A stretch of 64,000 nt of DNA from positions 434,001 to 498,000 of the forward strand of contig CP133595.1 of NCBI GenBank assembly GCA_031200235.1, in the 5' to 3' direction. This document shows, in pieces, positions 25,745 to 33,574 of the stretch. The notes under the pieces are model-generated. The model was given only the letters and a program-made list of their open reading frames with translations. It had not been told where the DNA came from and did no database searches. This stretch comes from Cuniculiplasma divulgatum. Lineage in GTDB: Archaea > Thermoplasmatota > Thermoplasmata > Thermoplasmatales > Thermoplasmataceae. Numbering within the stretch: the stretch's first letter is position 1; each line of letters begins with the position of its first letter. Made by a program: the position numbers and the translations under genes.

Positions 25745-26142
25745 TTATTTTCGACACTTCCGCCATAATAGATTTCCTAAAAGGTGGAGTGAAAACCAGG
25801 TCTATTGTGGAGGAAATAGAGAGTAATCGAGAGAGTGTATACACTACAGTAATTTCCCAATATGAACTACTTACCCCAGTATATCATAAGGGAATGAAAG
25901 GTGAGGAAAGGAATATTAGGGCTTTTCTCAGACGATCTATTGTATTTCCACTTGATCAGAATTCTGCCGAAGAGGCATCTCGCATAATGGGAAGTCTGTT
26001 TAAGCTTGGTCTTCCAATTAATGCACTTGATACCCTGATAGCTGGCATTGCGATCGAAACAGGAACAGATAAGATAGCTACACTTGATCGAGATTTTATA
26101 CAGATTGCAAAGGTAACCGACCTTGACATGATAATCATATGA
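25741..26142 (+). CDS. VapC-type PIN-domain toxin ribonuclease
   Basis: 133 residues, a complete PIN domain. The metal-binding acidic residues are in place: D5 (IIFDTSAII), E42 (SQYELL), D97 (NALDTLIAG) and D116/D118 (TLDRDF). VapC toxins cut specific RNAs, often initiator tRNA or rRNA, with Mg2+. It overlaps the antitoxin gene and lies inside the tRNA-Thr-bounded relic. It appears intact. Confidence 0.9.
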   Translation: MIIFDTSAIIDFLKGGVKTRSIVEEIESNRESVYTTVISQYELLTPVYHKGMKGEERNIRAFLRRSIVFPLDQNSAEEASRIMGSLFKLGLPINALDTLIAGIAIETGTDKIATLDRDFIQIAKVTDLDMIII

Positions 26143-26180
26143 AACTTCAACTGGAGTAGCTTGATATATTATCACTAAAT

Positions 26181-26201
26181 CCTGAATCTGAACCTTTCAG
26201 G
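26181..26201. terminator. Short inverted repeat after vapC
   Basis: CCTGAA (26181-26186) pairs with TTCAGG (26196-26201) across a nine-base loop, 38 bases after the vapC stop, followed by A-rich then T-rich sequence (around 26228-26240). A weak transcription end signal is possible. Confidence 0.3.
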
Positions 26202-26258
26202 AAATAGAAAATTTGCAAATAAATCAATTTCTTTTCTCTAAAAACGCATATGTTTGTA

Positions 26259-26302
26259 ATTCGTAATCAGCACGTCGGGGGTTCAAATGCGTCCAGCGGC
26301 TT
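26259..26302 (+). repeat. att-like direct repeat, copy 2 (tRNA-Thr 3' fragment)
   Basis: Identical to 24686-24729 at 41 of 44 positions. It covers the anticodon loop to the discriminator of tRNA-Thr but lacks the 5' half, so it cannot form a tRNA. Changes at 26273, 26289 and 26291 damage the variable and T-arm bases, as expected for an unselected copy. Confidence 0.85.
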
Positions 26303-26407
26303 CCTTCTCATGGCTTTTTTCATAGAATGCCATGATCTTGTTATGTTTAACCACAGTTCGAGTCCGCCAGCAGTGAAGTACATGGAACCGAAATAGTTAA
26401 TAAACAA

Positions 26408-26431
26408 CATTACAATTACGTAATTGTAATG
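26408..26431. promoter_or_regulatory. Perfect 24-bp palindrome over the antitoxin start (operator)
   Basis: The sequence from 26408 to 26431 reads the same on both strands (CATTACAATTAC and its complement), and its last three bases are the ATG of the ribbon-helix-helix gene. An AT-rich TATA candidate (GTTAATAAAC, about 26396-26405) is directly upstream. RHH antitoxins bind such palindromes as paired dimers, so this is most likely the autoregulatory operator. Confidence 0.8.
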
Positions 26432-26692
26432 ACCAAAGAGACGATCCAGATCAGAATTGATGAAGAGACCTCTAAGTTAGTTAATCAAATGCTCAGATCA
26501 GGTCTTTTCAGGACAAAGAGTGATGCTCTCAGGTATATTTTATCCGCAGGAATAATTGCTGCTGCGAAATTTCCAGAGGTCTCCGAGAAAGTTGAGAGAC
26601 TTAAGTCCATGGAGAAAACTACTGGAAGATCACCCATCGAATTGTCAGGGAGCCTCAAAGACCTTCTGGTTAATAGGGACAGATTCAATTGA
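26429..26692 (+). CDS. Ribbon-helix-helix antitoxin
   Basis: 87 residues. The N-terminal strand ETIQIRIDEETSKLV followed by two helices (NQMLRSGLFRTKSDALRYILSAGI) is a clear MetJ/Arc-type ribbon-helix-helix domain. The C-terminal part would bind the toxin. The start coincides with a perfect 24-bp palindrome, and the TGA stop overlaps the TTG start of the PIN gene. It is the antitoxin and autorepressor of a second VapBC-like pair. Confidence 0.88.
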   Translation: MTKETIQIRIDEETSKLVNQMLRSGLFRTKSDALRYILSAGIIAAAKFPEVSEKVERLKSMEKTTGRSPIELSGSLKDLLVNRDRFN

Positions 26693-27180
26693 AATATATT
26701 GACACTAGTGTAATTGTCTCTGCCCTTGATCCGGCGGATCCATCCTCCATTAGTTCGAACGAAGTCCTCCAGAAGCAGGAAAAGGTAGTTTCAGAGCTAG
26801 TGATCACTGAACTAAGCTCAGTTCTGTCAAGAAATAAGAATTTTGTGACTCTCATGGATGAACTTTCTGGAGACAGGGCATCCAGTTCTTACGCCATGAT
26901 TCTATATATTCTCAAGAAGTTTGATCTTCTGTTTCTTCCGGTTCAACAAATTCAGGTTGAAATGCCTATTGGGAATTACGGAAACATCATGTCGTTCGCC
27001 GTTGAACTCTCAAGAGATATTCCAATGAGGACACTGGATTTACTTCATCTCTCTTACGCACACGCAATGATGGAGTCAACAAAAGCGGATATTGAATTGA
27101 TAACTAGAGACAGGGAATTCGAAATTTACAAATCAGAGATATACAGTGCCGCAGGAATCAAAGTAATGTATTTCGCATGA
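26689..27180 (+). CDS. PIN-domain toxin, second pair
   Basis: 163 residues beginning at TTG 26689, which overlaps the antitoxin stop (TTGA), so translation is coupled. PIN acidic residues are D5 (KYIDTSVIV), E41 (VITELSSVL), the aspartate in MRTLDLLHLSYA and that in ITRDREF. It is longer than classic VapC, with an insertion in the middle (about residues 85-110). Presumed RNase toxin. The IS605-type element begins just after its stop, and the gene seems undamaged. Confidence 0.87.
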   Translation: MKYIDTSVIVSALDPADPSSISSNEVLQKQEKVVSELVITELSSVLSRNKNFVTLMDELSGDRASSSYAMILYILKKFDLLFLPVQQIQVEMPIGNYGNIMSFAVELSRDIPMRTLDLLHLSYAHAMMESTKADIELITRDREFEIYKSEIYSAAGIKVMYFA

Positions 27181-27194
27181 TTCAGTGACATCCT

Positions 27195-27214
27195 CCCCGC
27201 CCTATGGGACGGGG
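27195..27214 (-). repeat. IS605-type right-end hairpin
   Basis: CCCCG (27195-27199) pairs with CGGGG (27210-27214) and CCC with GGG inside it, with one bulged base and a three-base loop. It overlaps the tnpB stop. Such subterminal hairpins are recognised by the Y1 transposase and form part of the 3' end of the TnpB guide RNA. Confidence 0.75.
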
Positions 27215-28404
27215 CTTCCTGCTTCTGCGATCTGAGTTGCCCTTTCGGGTAGTGCCCTGATCTCCACAGGCGTAACTTCGGGAGTGCCCCTCCCTACTTT
27301 CTCTAATGCCCGATTGTGGATGTTGATTGCAGCATTGAGATCCCTGTCGATTTCAAAACCGCAATGATCACATCTGAAGACTCTCGTTGAGAGTTTCAGT
27401 TCCTGCTCCCTGTATCCACAGTTTGAACATTCTCTTGATGTGCTTCGTGGATCCACAAGTACTACTTCCTTACCGGCACTCTCAGTCTTGTATGTAGTGT
27501 ATTGTACCAGTTTATTCCATGAAGCATCAGCTATGCTTTTTGCTAAATGATGATTCTTCATCATTCCTGTTATGTTCAGATCCTCGAAAACGATGAGATC
27601 ATTGTTTTGCACCATCTGATTTGACAGCTTGTGTGCAAAATCCTCTCTCTGGTTCTTCACCTTTTGATGCTGCTTTGAGAGGCTGATCTTTGCCTTCTCT
27701 TGGTTGTTTGATCCCTTCTTCTTGTGTGACAGGTTCCTCTGTGCCTTTTTGATCCTTTTCTCTCCCTTCTTCAGAAATTTTGGAGGATCAACCACAGTTC
27801 CGTCACTCATTGTTGCCAGATGCAGGAGGCCGGCATCAATGCCGATGCTGTTGCCAGTCTTCTCTGGCTGAATGGTAACACTCTCCTGCTTCACGGAGAA
27901 TGGTGCATACCATTTCCCTGATCCGTCATGTGAGATGTTGAGTGTTCTGGTCTCACCTTCAATCTCACGGTGCATGAACTTTCTTATTGTCCCGATCTTT
28001 GAAAGCCTCAGATGTCAGTTCTCCATGAGAGTGAAGCGGGATTGCGGGTATGTCAGTGACCTGTATCTTCCCTTACCTTTCAGTCTCGGGAAACCTGCCT
28101 TCTGCTTGACACCCTGCTTCTTCTCCCTTATTCTTCCATAGAAGTTCTGGTATGCACGATCAACTCTTCTGGCAACATCCTGCAATACCTGTGAATGTAT
28201 GTTCCGGTATTCATCAAAAGTATTCTTCAGTTCAGGTATCTCATTCTGCTGATGGTTGTATGTGAGGGTTTTCTTTGATCCCCTGTAAGCGTATCTCCTT
28301 TCCAGCAGTAATGAATTGTACAGTTCCCTGCAGAGTTTCACCTGTTCATTGAGTTTTTCTTCCTGATCCGCAGATGGGTACAGCCTGAACTTATACGCTT
28401 TCAA
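27202..28404 (-). pseudogene. tnpB: TnpB (IS605 OrfB) with one in-frame stop
   Basis: Read as one frame of 400 codons from TTG 28404, interrupted only by TGA at 28015-28017 after SRFTLMEN; the frame continues directly as HLRLSKIGTIRK. Glycine is usual at this position, so GGA to TGA is the simplest change. All RuvC residues remain: D in GIDAGLLHL, E in VFEDLNITGM, D in DRDLNAA, and the zinc finger CSNC/CDHC. TnpB is an RNA-guided DNA nuclease of the transposon. With the stop, the two parts would be 129 and about 257-270 residues; an internal ATG at 27975 could give a C-terminal fragment. Confidence 0.87.
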
Positions 28405-28743
28405 TCCTCTTTTCCTCCTGTGATTCCACGTACTTCATCAACACAGGGAGAGTTACCTGGCCCGATGTTGCCAGAAAGTATGATGGTGACCACAGTTTAC
28501 CGTTTCATAGGACTTTGGTGACCTCCGGGAATTTCCTCTGTATTTCTCTGGACGTTATGGTTTTCACTGCATTCACAAATTCAGTGATTCTCAGTACAGG
28601 AGTTCCCCTGAAGAGCATATGGAAATGATCCTCGTCACATTCCATTGAAACAACCTCCACGCCCGATCTATCCGCTATCTCCCTCACCTTTATTTTGAGG
28701 AAGTCCACCAAACCATCATCAGTGAAGCTTCTTGAGAGTATGT
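28391..28743 (-). pseudogene. tnpA: TnpA (IS200/IS605 Y1 transposase) remnant
   Basis: From ILSRSFTDDGLVDFLKIKV onward the frame follows Y1 transposases: GVEVVSMECDEDHFHMLF holds the HUH metal motif (HFH), then TSREIQRKFPEV. A TGA at 28505-28507 interrupts where Trp is usual; the frame continues NGKLWSPSYFLATSG, with the catalytic tyrosine region, and ends at TAA 28391, overlapping tnpB. The N-terminus (usual YRR region) is not recognisable upstream. Not functional. Confidence 0.8.
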
Positions 28744-28936
28744 TATGAAAATAAAAATGTTCGAATGAAAGAACTTCTGAAAATTCTTCGTCCCCAATAT
28801 TACGCCCTTTGCAAGCGCTGGCACACCGGATCGATGTGATCAAAGTCATTTTATTAAGGCACTCAGCATTTCTGACTGGCAGAAGAATGAAGCTGAAGTT
28901 TATGTATTCGTTGATTCTGGCTGCTGGGGAAAGCAG

Positions 28937-29248
28937 ATGAGTGGTCGCGGAACTGATAAGAAAGGTACCCATTGCAAGCCTGATGCTTCAGGTGTTGTTC
29001 CCAGAGTCGACCCGGCAAAATGCGAAGCGAAGGGTGAGTGTGTGAAAGTTTGCCCATACGAGGTTTTTGAAATCAGACCCAGAACATCCGGTGAAATTTC
29101 AGATCTGGGTTTTCTCGGACGCATAAAGGCAAAGGCCCACGGAAACAGGATTGCCGGCACCCCCGGCCTGGACAGATGCCACTCCTGCAGTGATTGTGTT
29201 ACGGCATGCCCTGAGGGGGCAATTCGGTTTGTACCGAGAAATCAGTGA
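28937..29248 (+). CDS. Ferredoxin with two Fe-S cluster sites
   Basis: 103 residues. The C-terminal site is a classical 4Fe-4S motif C-x2-C-x2-C-x3-CP (CHSCSDCVTACP). The first site reads KCEAKGECVKVCP (C-x5-C-x3-CP), the spacing seen in seven-iron ferredoxins. A 35-residue insertion with basic and glycine residues separates them. Cytosolic electron carrier. ATG 28937 is preceded by GGGGAAAGCAG. Upstream is the decayed insertion element, so its original promoter may have been altered. Confidence 0.88.
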   Translation: MSGRGTDKKGTHCKPDASGVVPRVDPAKCEAKGECVKVCPYEVFEIRPRTSGEISDLGFLGRIKAKAHGNRIAGTPGLDRCHSCSDCVTACPEGAIRFVPRNQ

Positions 29249-29406
29249 TCTCCCGGACCCCATTTGTTAATGAATCGGCACCGGCAGAAAACGCAGCTTC
29301 CATGCCAGCCATGTGACAAATGCCATTGTGAAGTCCACGAAGTGGCCGTACAATTATGAACATTGAACGCACAAACCATTTCGTCCGAAAACAGAAAATG
29401 GCAGTG

Positions 29407-29976
29407 TCATTCTTTGCTGATATCCTGGTCTGGATTCCTGGCTGATATCTGTGCATTCTCCCGGGACTTTTTGCTGAATTCAAACATCCTTTTCTGGATT
29501 GCTATCTGGAATGCTTCCCCAAGTATGAGGCCGGAGAGGTATGAAAGTATGATGCTCAGGAAGAAACCCGCCGTAACATCGTAATAGATCAGCAGGTAAA
29601 TCCTCACCACGAAGGCTATTGTCCAGGCAAGCCCAATTATGGGGGAACGCCTGTAATGAAGGATTTTCTTCTTTTCGAAGAATTTGACCTGTCCCTTGAA
29701 CAGTGATGAGAGTCCCAGCCCAAGGGCGAAGGCGATGGAGCAGGCAAGCAGTTCAATTGTGGTCAGCCCCACATATGTGGCACCCGTAAAGGCAAGATAA
29801 AGCAGGGGCGAAAATATGAGTGACCTTGCAGAATACTTCCCGCCCAGAGAAATCCTTATGATCCTGCGGCCAACGAATATGGCAACAAATGCGCTGAAGA
29901 AGATGTCCTTGTACCTGAATATTATTGAGTAGGCTATGCTTTCAATGGTTTCAGACAACTGCGTGATGTTTATCAT
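29407..29976 (-). CDS. Hypothetical integral membrane protein
   Basis: 189 residues with about five hydrophobic helices (roughly 20-38, 52-72, 75-93, 112-132, 135-159) and a charged C-terminal tail of 30 residues. The layout, with a KKKILHYRRSP loop before helix 4, resembles CcdC/DUF1453-like small membrane proteins but similarity is weak. No signal peptide cleavage site. It stands alone. Function unknown. Confidence 0.72.
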   Translation of the reverse strand: MINITQLSETIESIAYSIIFRYKDIFFSAFVAIFVGRRIIRISLGGKYSARSLIFSPLLYLAFTGATYVGLTTIELLACSIAFALGLGLSSLFKGQVKFFEKKKILHYRRSPIIGLAWTIAFVVRIYLLIYYDVTAGFFLSIILSYLSGLILGEAFQIAIQKRMFEFSKKSRENAQISARNPDQDISKE

Positions 29977-30023
29977 AAAGCTATTCTGTCATGATGCAAT
30001 ATTTCGCATGGTATAAAAATATA

Positions 30024-31235
30024 CTACTGTAGGTTCCTGCCTGAAATCCGGATTGAATCACTGCAGTAGAGGGCAATGCCAGAGGGCACCTTTGGATAGA
30101 AGTATGTGGATTTCTGTGGGAGCAGGCGGCCATCCTCTATCATGGATATGAAGACAGATTTGTTCCATTCAGGCATTAGGAATGAAAAACCTGATCTGCC
30201 GCTGTCAACCTCGTCCACTGCAATGACCCTGTTGTGCGTGTAAAGAACCTTTGTTGAGAGGTCCTTCTGGGTCATTCCCATTATCTGCCTTAGTATGAGG
30301 TTGCTCACCAGGGACGGATCCCCGGCATACTTGTACTTCTTGCTGCACCCGATTGCATCAAAGGCAATTGGCTTTGGGGATATGGAATGATATTTTCCGT
30401 CGTACAGGACTATTGATTCCTGGCCATGATCCCCATTCATCTCCCTGACATCGAAATATTCACGGATGCTATCCATAAATGCTGAAATCTCAAACTCCCT
30501 GCTTACAACCCTGTGAATCCCACCAATCAGGAGGGAATCACTTTGAAGCGATGTAACATACGCCATGGTGAATTTCCAGAAATCCCTGTTTTCGCCGTTG
30601 CTTTCAAGATAAAGATTCCTTGTTGCCTGCAGCCTGTGATGGCCATCGGCGACCACTGCATTCTCTCTCTGCAGTGACTGCCTGATGCTCTCTATTGACC
30701 GCGGATCAGTCAGGAAATACACTGAATTTGCCACCCCATCCGGCTCCTGGAAGGTCTTTGCCGGGGACATCTGCCTTACGGCGGCCCTGAGTATCCGCTC
30801 GAAACTGGTGCCGTTCACTGTCAGGAAAATTGGTTCCAGCTGGCAGGATGTCTTCTCCATAAGTTTTCTTCTTTCCTCCACAGCCCATGGAAATGTTTCC
30901 TCATGTGCCAGGACATCCTTCCTCTCCGGCGATGTCTCCACCGGGGAAATTATTCCAATCCTTGATATGCGGCGTCCCCCCACATGTATTTCCTGGTCCA
31001 GTATGATGAGGCAATCGCTGCCAAAAGTTTCTAAAACTCCATCCTTCCTCCACTGTGCCAGGGTGCCAAGTGCATTCTCAAGGATTCCGTGGCGCGGCAT
31101 GGTTATGTGGGTTATGTTGAAGGGACTGGACTTGAGCCTCGCCTCATGATCCTGCGAGATTATGTCCACCGGAGGGGAAGTGGTTCCTTCAAGATCACCC
31201 CTGTAAACAAGCGGGCGAAATGGAATGAGATTCAA
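30024..31235 (-). CDS. DUF1015 family protein
   Basis: 403 residues. IPFRPLVYRG at the start, PPVDIIS (the family's PPYDVI), and VVADGHHRLQATRNLY near residue 195 are hallmarks of DUF1015 (COG4198). The DGHHR motif resembles ParB/Srx-type nucleotide-binding proteins, so an ATP- or CTP-dependent activity is possible. The biochemical function is not established to my knowledge. Its ATG overlaps the stop of nfo by four bases, placing it in the trmB-nfo operon. Confidence 0.88.
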   Translation of the reverse strand: MNLIPFRPLVYRGDLEGTTSPPVDIISQDHEARLKSSPFNITHITMPRHGILENALGTLAQWRKDGVLETFGSDCLIILDQEIHVGGRRISRIGIISPVETSPERKDVLAHEETFPWAVEERRKLMEKTSCQLEPIFLTVNGTSFERILRAAVRQMSPAKTFQEPDGVANSVYFLTDPRSIESIRQSLQRENAVVADGHHRLQATRNLYLESNGENRDFWKFTMAYVTSLQSDSLLIGGIHRVVSREFEISAFMDSIREYFDVREMNGDHGQESIVLYDGKYHSISPKPIAFDAIGCSKKYKYAGDPSLVSNLILRQIMGMTQKDLSTKVLYTHNRVIAVDEVDSGRSGFSFLMPEWNKSVFISMIEDGRLLPQKSTYFYPKVPSGIALYCSDSIRISGRNLQ

Positions 31236-32095
31236 GCGGAATTCATTCCCCTTATGGATTTTATGACCTGCAGATCAGCTTCATATCCGTTCTCGCCTAG
31301 CGGAGTCTCAAGTATCATGGGAGTGTGTTCAAGCCTTCTGTCATTTATGAAATTGCCAATGCCCTGGGCACCTATGGTGCCGCGGCCAATCTGCTCGTGC
31401 CTGTCAAGATGACTGCCTCTGTCTTTCTTTGAATCGTTGAGGTGGATGCCTTTCAGCTTGCTGAGGCCAATTGTGCTCTCGAATTGATCCATTGTTTCCA
31501 TATATCCCTCCGGAGAAACTATATCATATCCTGCAGCCCATGTGTGGCAGGTGTCGAGGCATACTCCTACTTTAGCCGGGAACTGGAGACCATCCATCAT
31601 TTCGGCTATTTCCTCAAACGACCTTCCAATGGTACTTCCCTGTCCTGCAGCATTTTCCAGGAGGATCGTGCATTTCTGGTCCTTAGACATAACGCTGTTG
31701 AGGTTCCGCCGGACGCTGTCGATGGCCTCTTTTGGTGTGGAGCCTGAAGCGGATCCGGGATGGAATGTGAGATAATCCACCCCAAGCAGATCAGCCCTCT
31801 GGATTTCAATGGTGAAGGCATCTGTGGCCTTTTTCCTGAGCTCAGGGCTGGCTGTTCCCATGTTGAGAAGGTATGAAGCGTGTATCATTATCCCGCACAT
31901 GTGATATTGGGAAACTCCATGCCGGAAGCTTTCAATTTCCTCTGCTGGAAGAGGCCTGGCGTTCCACTGCATCTGGTTCTTGGAAAATATCTGGAATGTT
32001 CGGAAGCCGAACCGGGACGCCCTTTCAGGTGCAAGATGCACTCCTCCAGCTGTGGAAATGTGTCCTCCCAGTTTAAGTTCGTCAGTGATGACCAA
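31232..32095 (-). CDS. nfo: Endonuclease IV (AP endonuclease)
   Basis: 287 residues spanning the whole TIM-barrel family. Metal ligand segments are GGHISTAGG, IMIHASYLLN, DYLTFHPGSAS, ILLENAAGQG, GVCLDTCHTWAAG, KGIHLNDSKKDRGSHLDRHEQIG and MILETPLG. It cleaves DNA 5' of abasic sites with three Zn2+ ions during base excision repair. The gene lies between a TrmB regulator (nine bases upstream) and DUF1015 (overlapping). Confidence 0.96.
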   Translation of the reverse strand: MVITDELKLGGHISTAGGVHLAPERASRFGFRTFQIFSKNQMQWNARPLPAEEIESFRHGVSQYHMCGIMIHASYLLNMGTASPELRKKATDAFTIEIQRADLLGVDYLTFHPGSASGSTPKEAIDSVRRNLNSVMSKDQKCTILLENAAGQGSTIGRSFEEIAEMMDGLQFPAKVGVCLDTCHTWAAGYDIVSPEGYMETMDQFESTIGLSKLKGIHLNDSKKDRGSHLDRHEQIGRGTIGAQGIGNFINDRRLEHTPMILETPLGENGYEADLQVIKSIRGMNSA

Positions 32096-32104
32096 AATGA
32101 AAAC

Positions 32105-32821
32105 CTACCTCAACTGTTTGTCGCTCTCGATCATCATGTTGATGAACTGGTAAACATGAAGTGCCAGTGCCGGATTGTCCGTATAGCCGCAGGCATCAAG
32201 TTCAGGGCCAGCCAGCATTGCACGCACCTGGTCGCTTGCAACGTCCGTGGCTATGAGGCCCTCCTTCCTGTAGACAACCGTATTGGGAGGAATCCTCTTA
32301 TTGGGCGGGGTAACGAAGATTACCTTGACTCCCCTTTTTATTGCGTTGTCAAGGTTTTTCTTCAGTTCAGTGCGGATCTCCCTGACCTTAGGAGTGCAGA
32401 TGAGGATCTCCCTTTCTGTCAGGTTTATCATCTCCGCAAGTTTGCTCATGACCCGCTGGTTCCCGTAGATTGTGTAAACTAACTGGGGATCGCCCTTAGA
32501 CGGGACCATGTCCTGTATCTCCTTGAGTTTCCTGAACAGGCTGTCAAACCTTTCCTGGAAATCCGACCTTATCTTTCCCATGTCTTCGGGCTTGAACATC
32601 CGGGGCCTTCCCTCTGTTTCCTTGGCAAAACCCTTCTGCACCAGCGATTCCATGACCTTGTATGCCGATGTCCTGGGTATCTTGGCAGTGTCTGCCACAG
32701 TATCGGCATTGGCGACGCCATGGTAGACCAGGGCGGCGAATCCCTGTGCTTCGTACGATGACAAACCCAGCAGTTTCAGCATTTCCGCTATCTTGCTGAG
32801 TTGCTCAGCATTAGCTTCCAT
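32105..32821 (-). CDS. TrmB-family transcriptional regulator
   Basis: 238 residues. The N-terminal winged helix has LGLSSYEAQGFAALVYHG, ADTVADTAKIPRTSAYKVMESLVQKGF, the exact TrmB HTH pattern. A coiled-coil helix and a phospholipase-D-like effector region follow (VYTIYGNQRVMSKLAEMI to REILICTPKVREI). There is no TrmB sugar-binding C-terminal domain. TATA-like CATATAAAC (about 32841-32849) is 24 bases upstream. The gene leads the nfo-DUF1015 operon and may control it. Confidence 0.88.
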   Translation of the reverse strand: MEANAEQLSKIAEMLKLLGLSSYEAQGFAALVYHGVANADTVADTAKIPRTSAYKVMESLVQKGFAKETEGRPRMFKPEDMGKIRSDFQERFDSLFRKLKEIQDMVPSKGDPQLVYTIYGNQRVMSKLAEMINLTEREILICTPKVREIRTELKKNLDNAIKRGVKVIFVTPPNKRIPPNTVVYRKEGLIATDVASDQVRAMLAGPELDACGYTDNPALALHVYQFINMMIESDKQLR

Positions 32822-32861
32822 AGCTAATAATGTGTTATTTGTTTATATGATTTTCTAAGGT

Positions 32862-32874
32862 CGCAATTATTGCG
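32862..32874. promoter_or_regulatory. 13-bp palindrome upstream of trmB
   Basis: CGCAAT-T-ATTGCG is perfectly symmetric about one base. It lies about 12 bases beyond the TATA-like box of the trmB gene, near position -41 to -53, where archaeal activators often bind. An operator role for TrmB itself is inference. Confidence 0.5.
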
Positions 32875-33024
32875 CTATCAATATTTACCTGATTCTATGA
32901 AAATATTGTTCTATTTATAAATCATTTACAAATGTGGCTGTCATAACTATTTATCTCTCAAAAAAAGGCGTTCACTGCATATGGAGCGTAAATAATAAGA
33001 ACAGCACAGCACTGATTGGAACTG

Positions 33025-33423
33025 ATGATCGATGAAATATCACAGATACTGAAAATGGACAATTACCTGGCAAACATGCAGATCGAGGTTGTTGAGGCAC
33101 ATCAGGGTCATGTTGAGTTCCGGGTTCCTCTGATGAAGAACATGATGAGGATCGGCGACATTGCCAACGGAGGGGCCACCATGACACTACTGGATGCAGC
33201 CGGTGGAATGGCTGTTTTCACACTGGTTGAGGGATCAAACCAGGTCACGGTGAACCTGAACACCAACTTCATAAGAAAAATAGACAAGGGGCCGCTGAAG
33301 GTAACTGCCGATGTTGTCAGGAAAGGCAGGAACATAGCCTTTGCCCGCATGGAGATCACTGATTCTGAAGGAAAACTCTGTGCCGACGCTACAGGGACCT
33401 GGTATATTTTCGGCCATGTATGA
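33025..33423 (+). CDS. PaaI-type hotdog thioesterase
   Basis: 132 residues from ATG 33025 (TTG 33016 is in frame upstream). The hotdog core has GHVEFRVPLMKNMMRIGDIANGGATMTLLDAAGGMAVFTL, where the helix with G-G-x-x-x-x-L-x-D-x-A carries the catalytic aspartate, then TVNLNTNFIRKI and GRNIAFARMEITD. It hydrolyses acyl-CoA thioesters. TATA-like GTAAATAAT lies about 30 bases upstream. Confidence 0.88.
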   Translation: MIDEISQILKMDNYLANMQIEVVEAHQGHVEFRVPLMKNMMRIGDIANGGATMTLLDAAGGMAVFTLVEGSNQVTVNLNTNFIRKIDKGPLKVTADVVRKGRNIAFARMEITDSEGKLCADATGTWYIFGHV

Positions 33424-33574
33424 AACCTGTTACATGAATCCTGGGTGATGTGGTAGAATTTAAGCGCTGCGATGAATACAAATGGCATGGAATATCAGGA
33501 TAAAGGATGCTGCCATATGATGCAGATAATACAACCCGGGAATGCTCTGCTGGAATGCCGGGACGGCGGCAAAA

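Larger units (their letters stand above)
24730..26302. mobile_element. Relic of an element integrated at tRNA-Thr
   Basis: A 1573-bp stretch from the end of tRNA-Thr to the end of the 44-bp tRNA copy. It is visibly more AT-rich than the flanks and holds a decayed DDE transposase and a VapBC-type toxin-antitoxin operon. There is no integrase gene, so the element would no longer be mobile by itself. Archaeal tyrosine integrases of the SSV and pNOB8 kinds target the anticodon-to-3' part of tRNA genes and leave exactly this kind of repeat pair. The toxin-antitoxin genes may explain its survival. Confidence 0.65.
27186..28743 (-). mobile_element. Decayed IS200/IS605-family insertion sequence
   Basis: The element carries a 3'-truncated-looking tnpA remnant followed by tnpB on the minus strand, and ends with the family's right-end hairpin at 27195-27214 next to GGATGTCAC. 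Both genes contain a premature TGA. The left end was not found; the tnpA N-terminus is missing, so the left boundary given is only where recognisable coding sequence begins. It sits between the second PIN gene and a ferredoxin gene. Confidence 0.8.

Noticed and set aside
26350-26380. Another tRNA-like fragment (AGTTCGAGTCC) after the tRNA-Thr copy
   Set aside because: Too short and without flanking similarity to any tRNA in the window.
28015-28507. Reassignment of TGA as a sense codon in this organism
   Set aside because: Many clear housekeeping genes in the window end in TGA, including overlapping ATGA junctions, so TGA is a normal stop.
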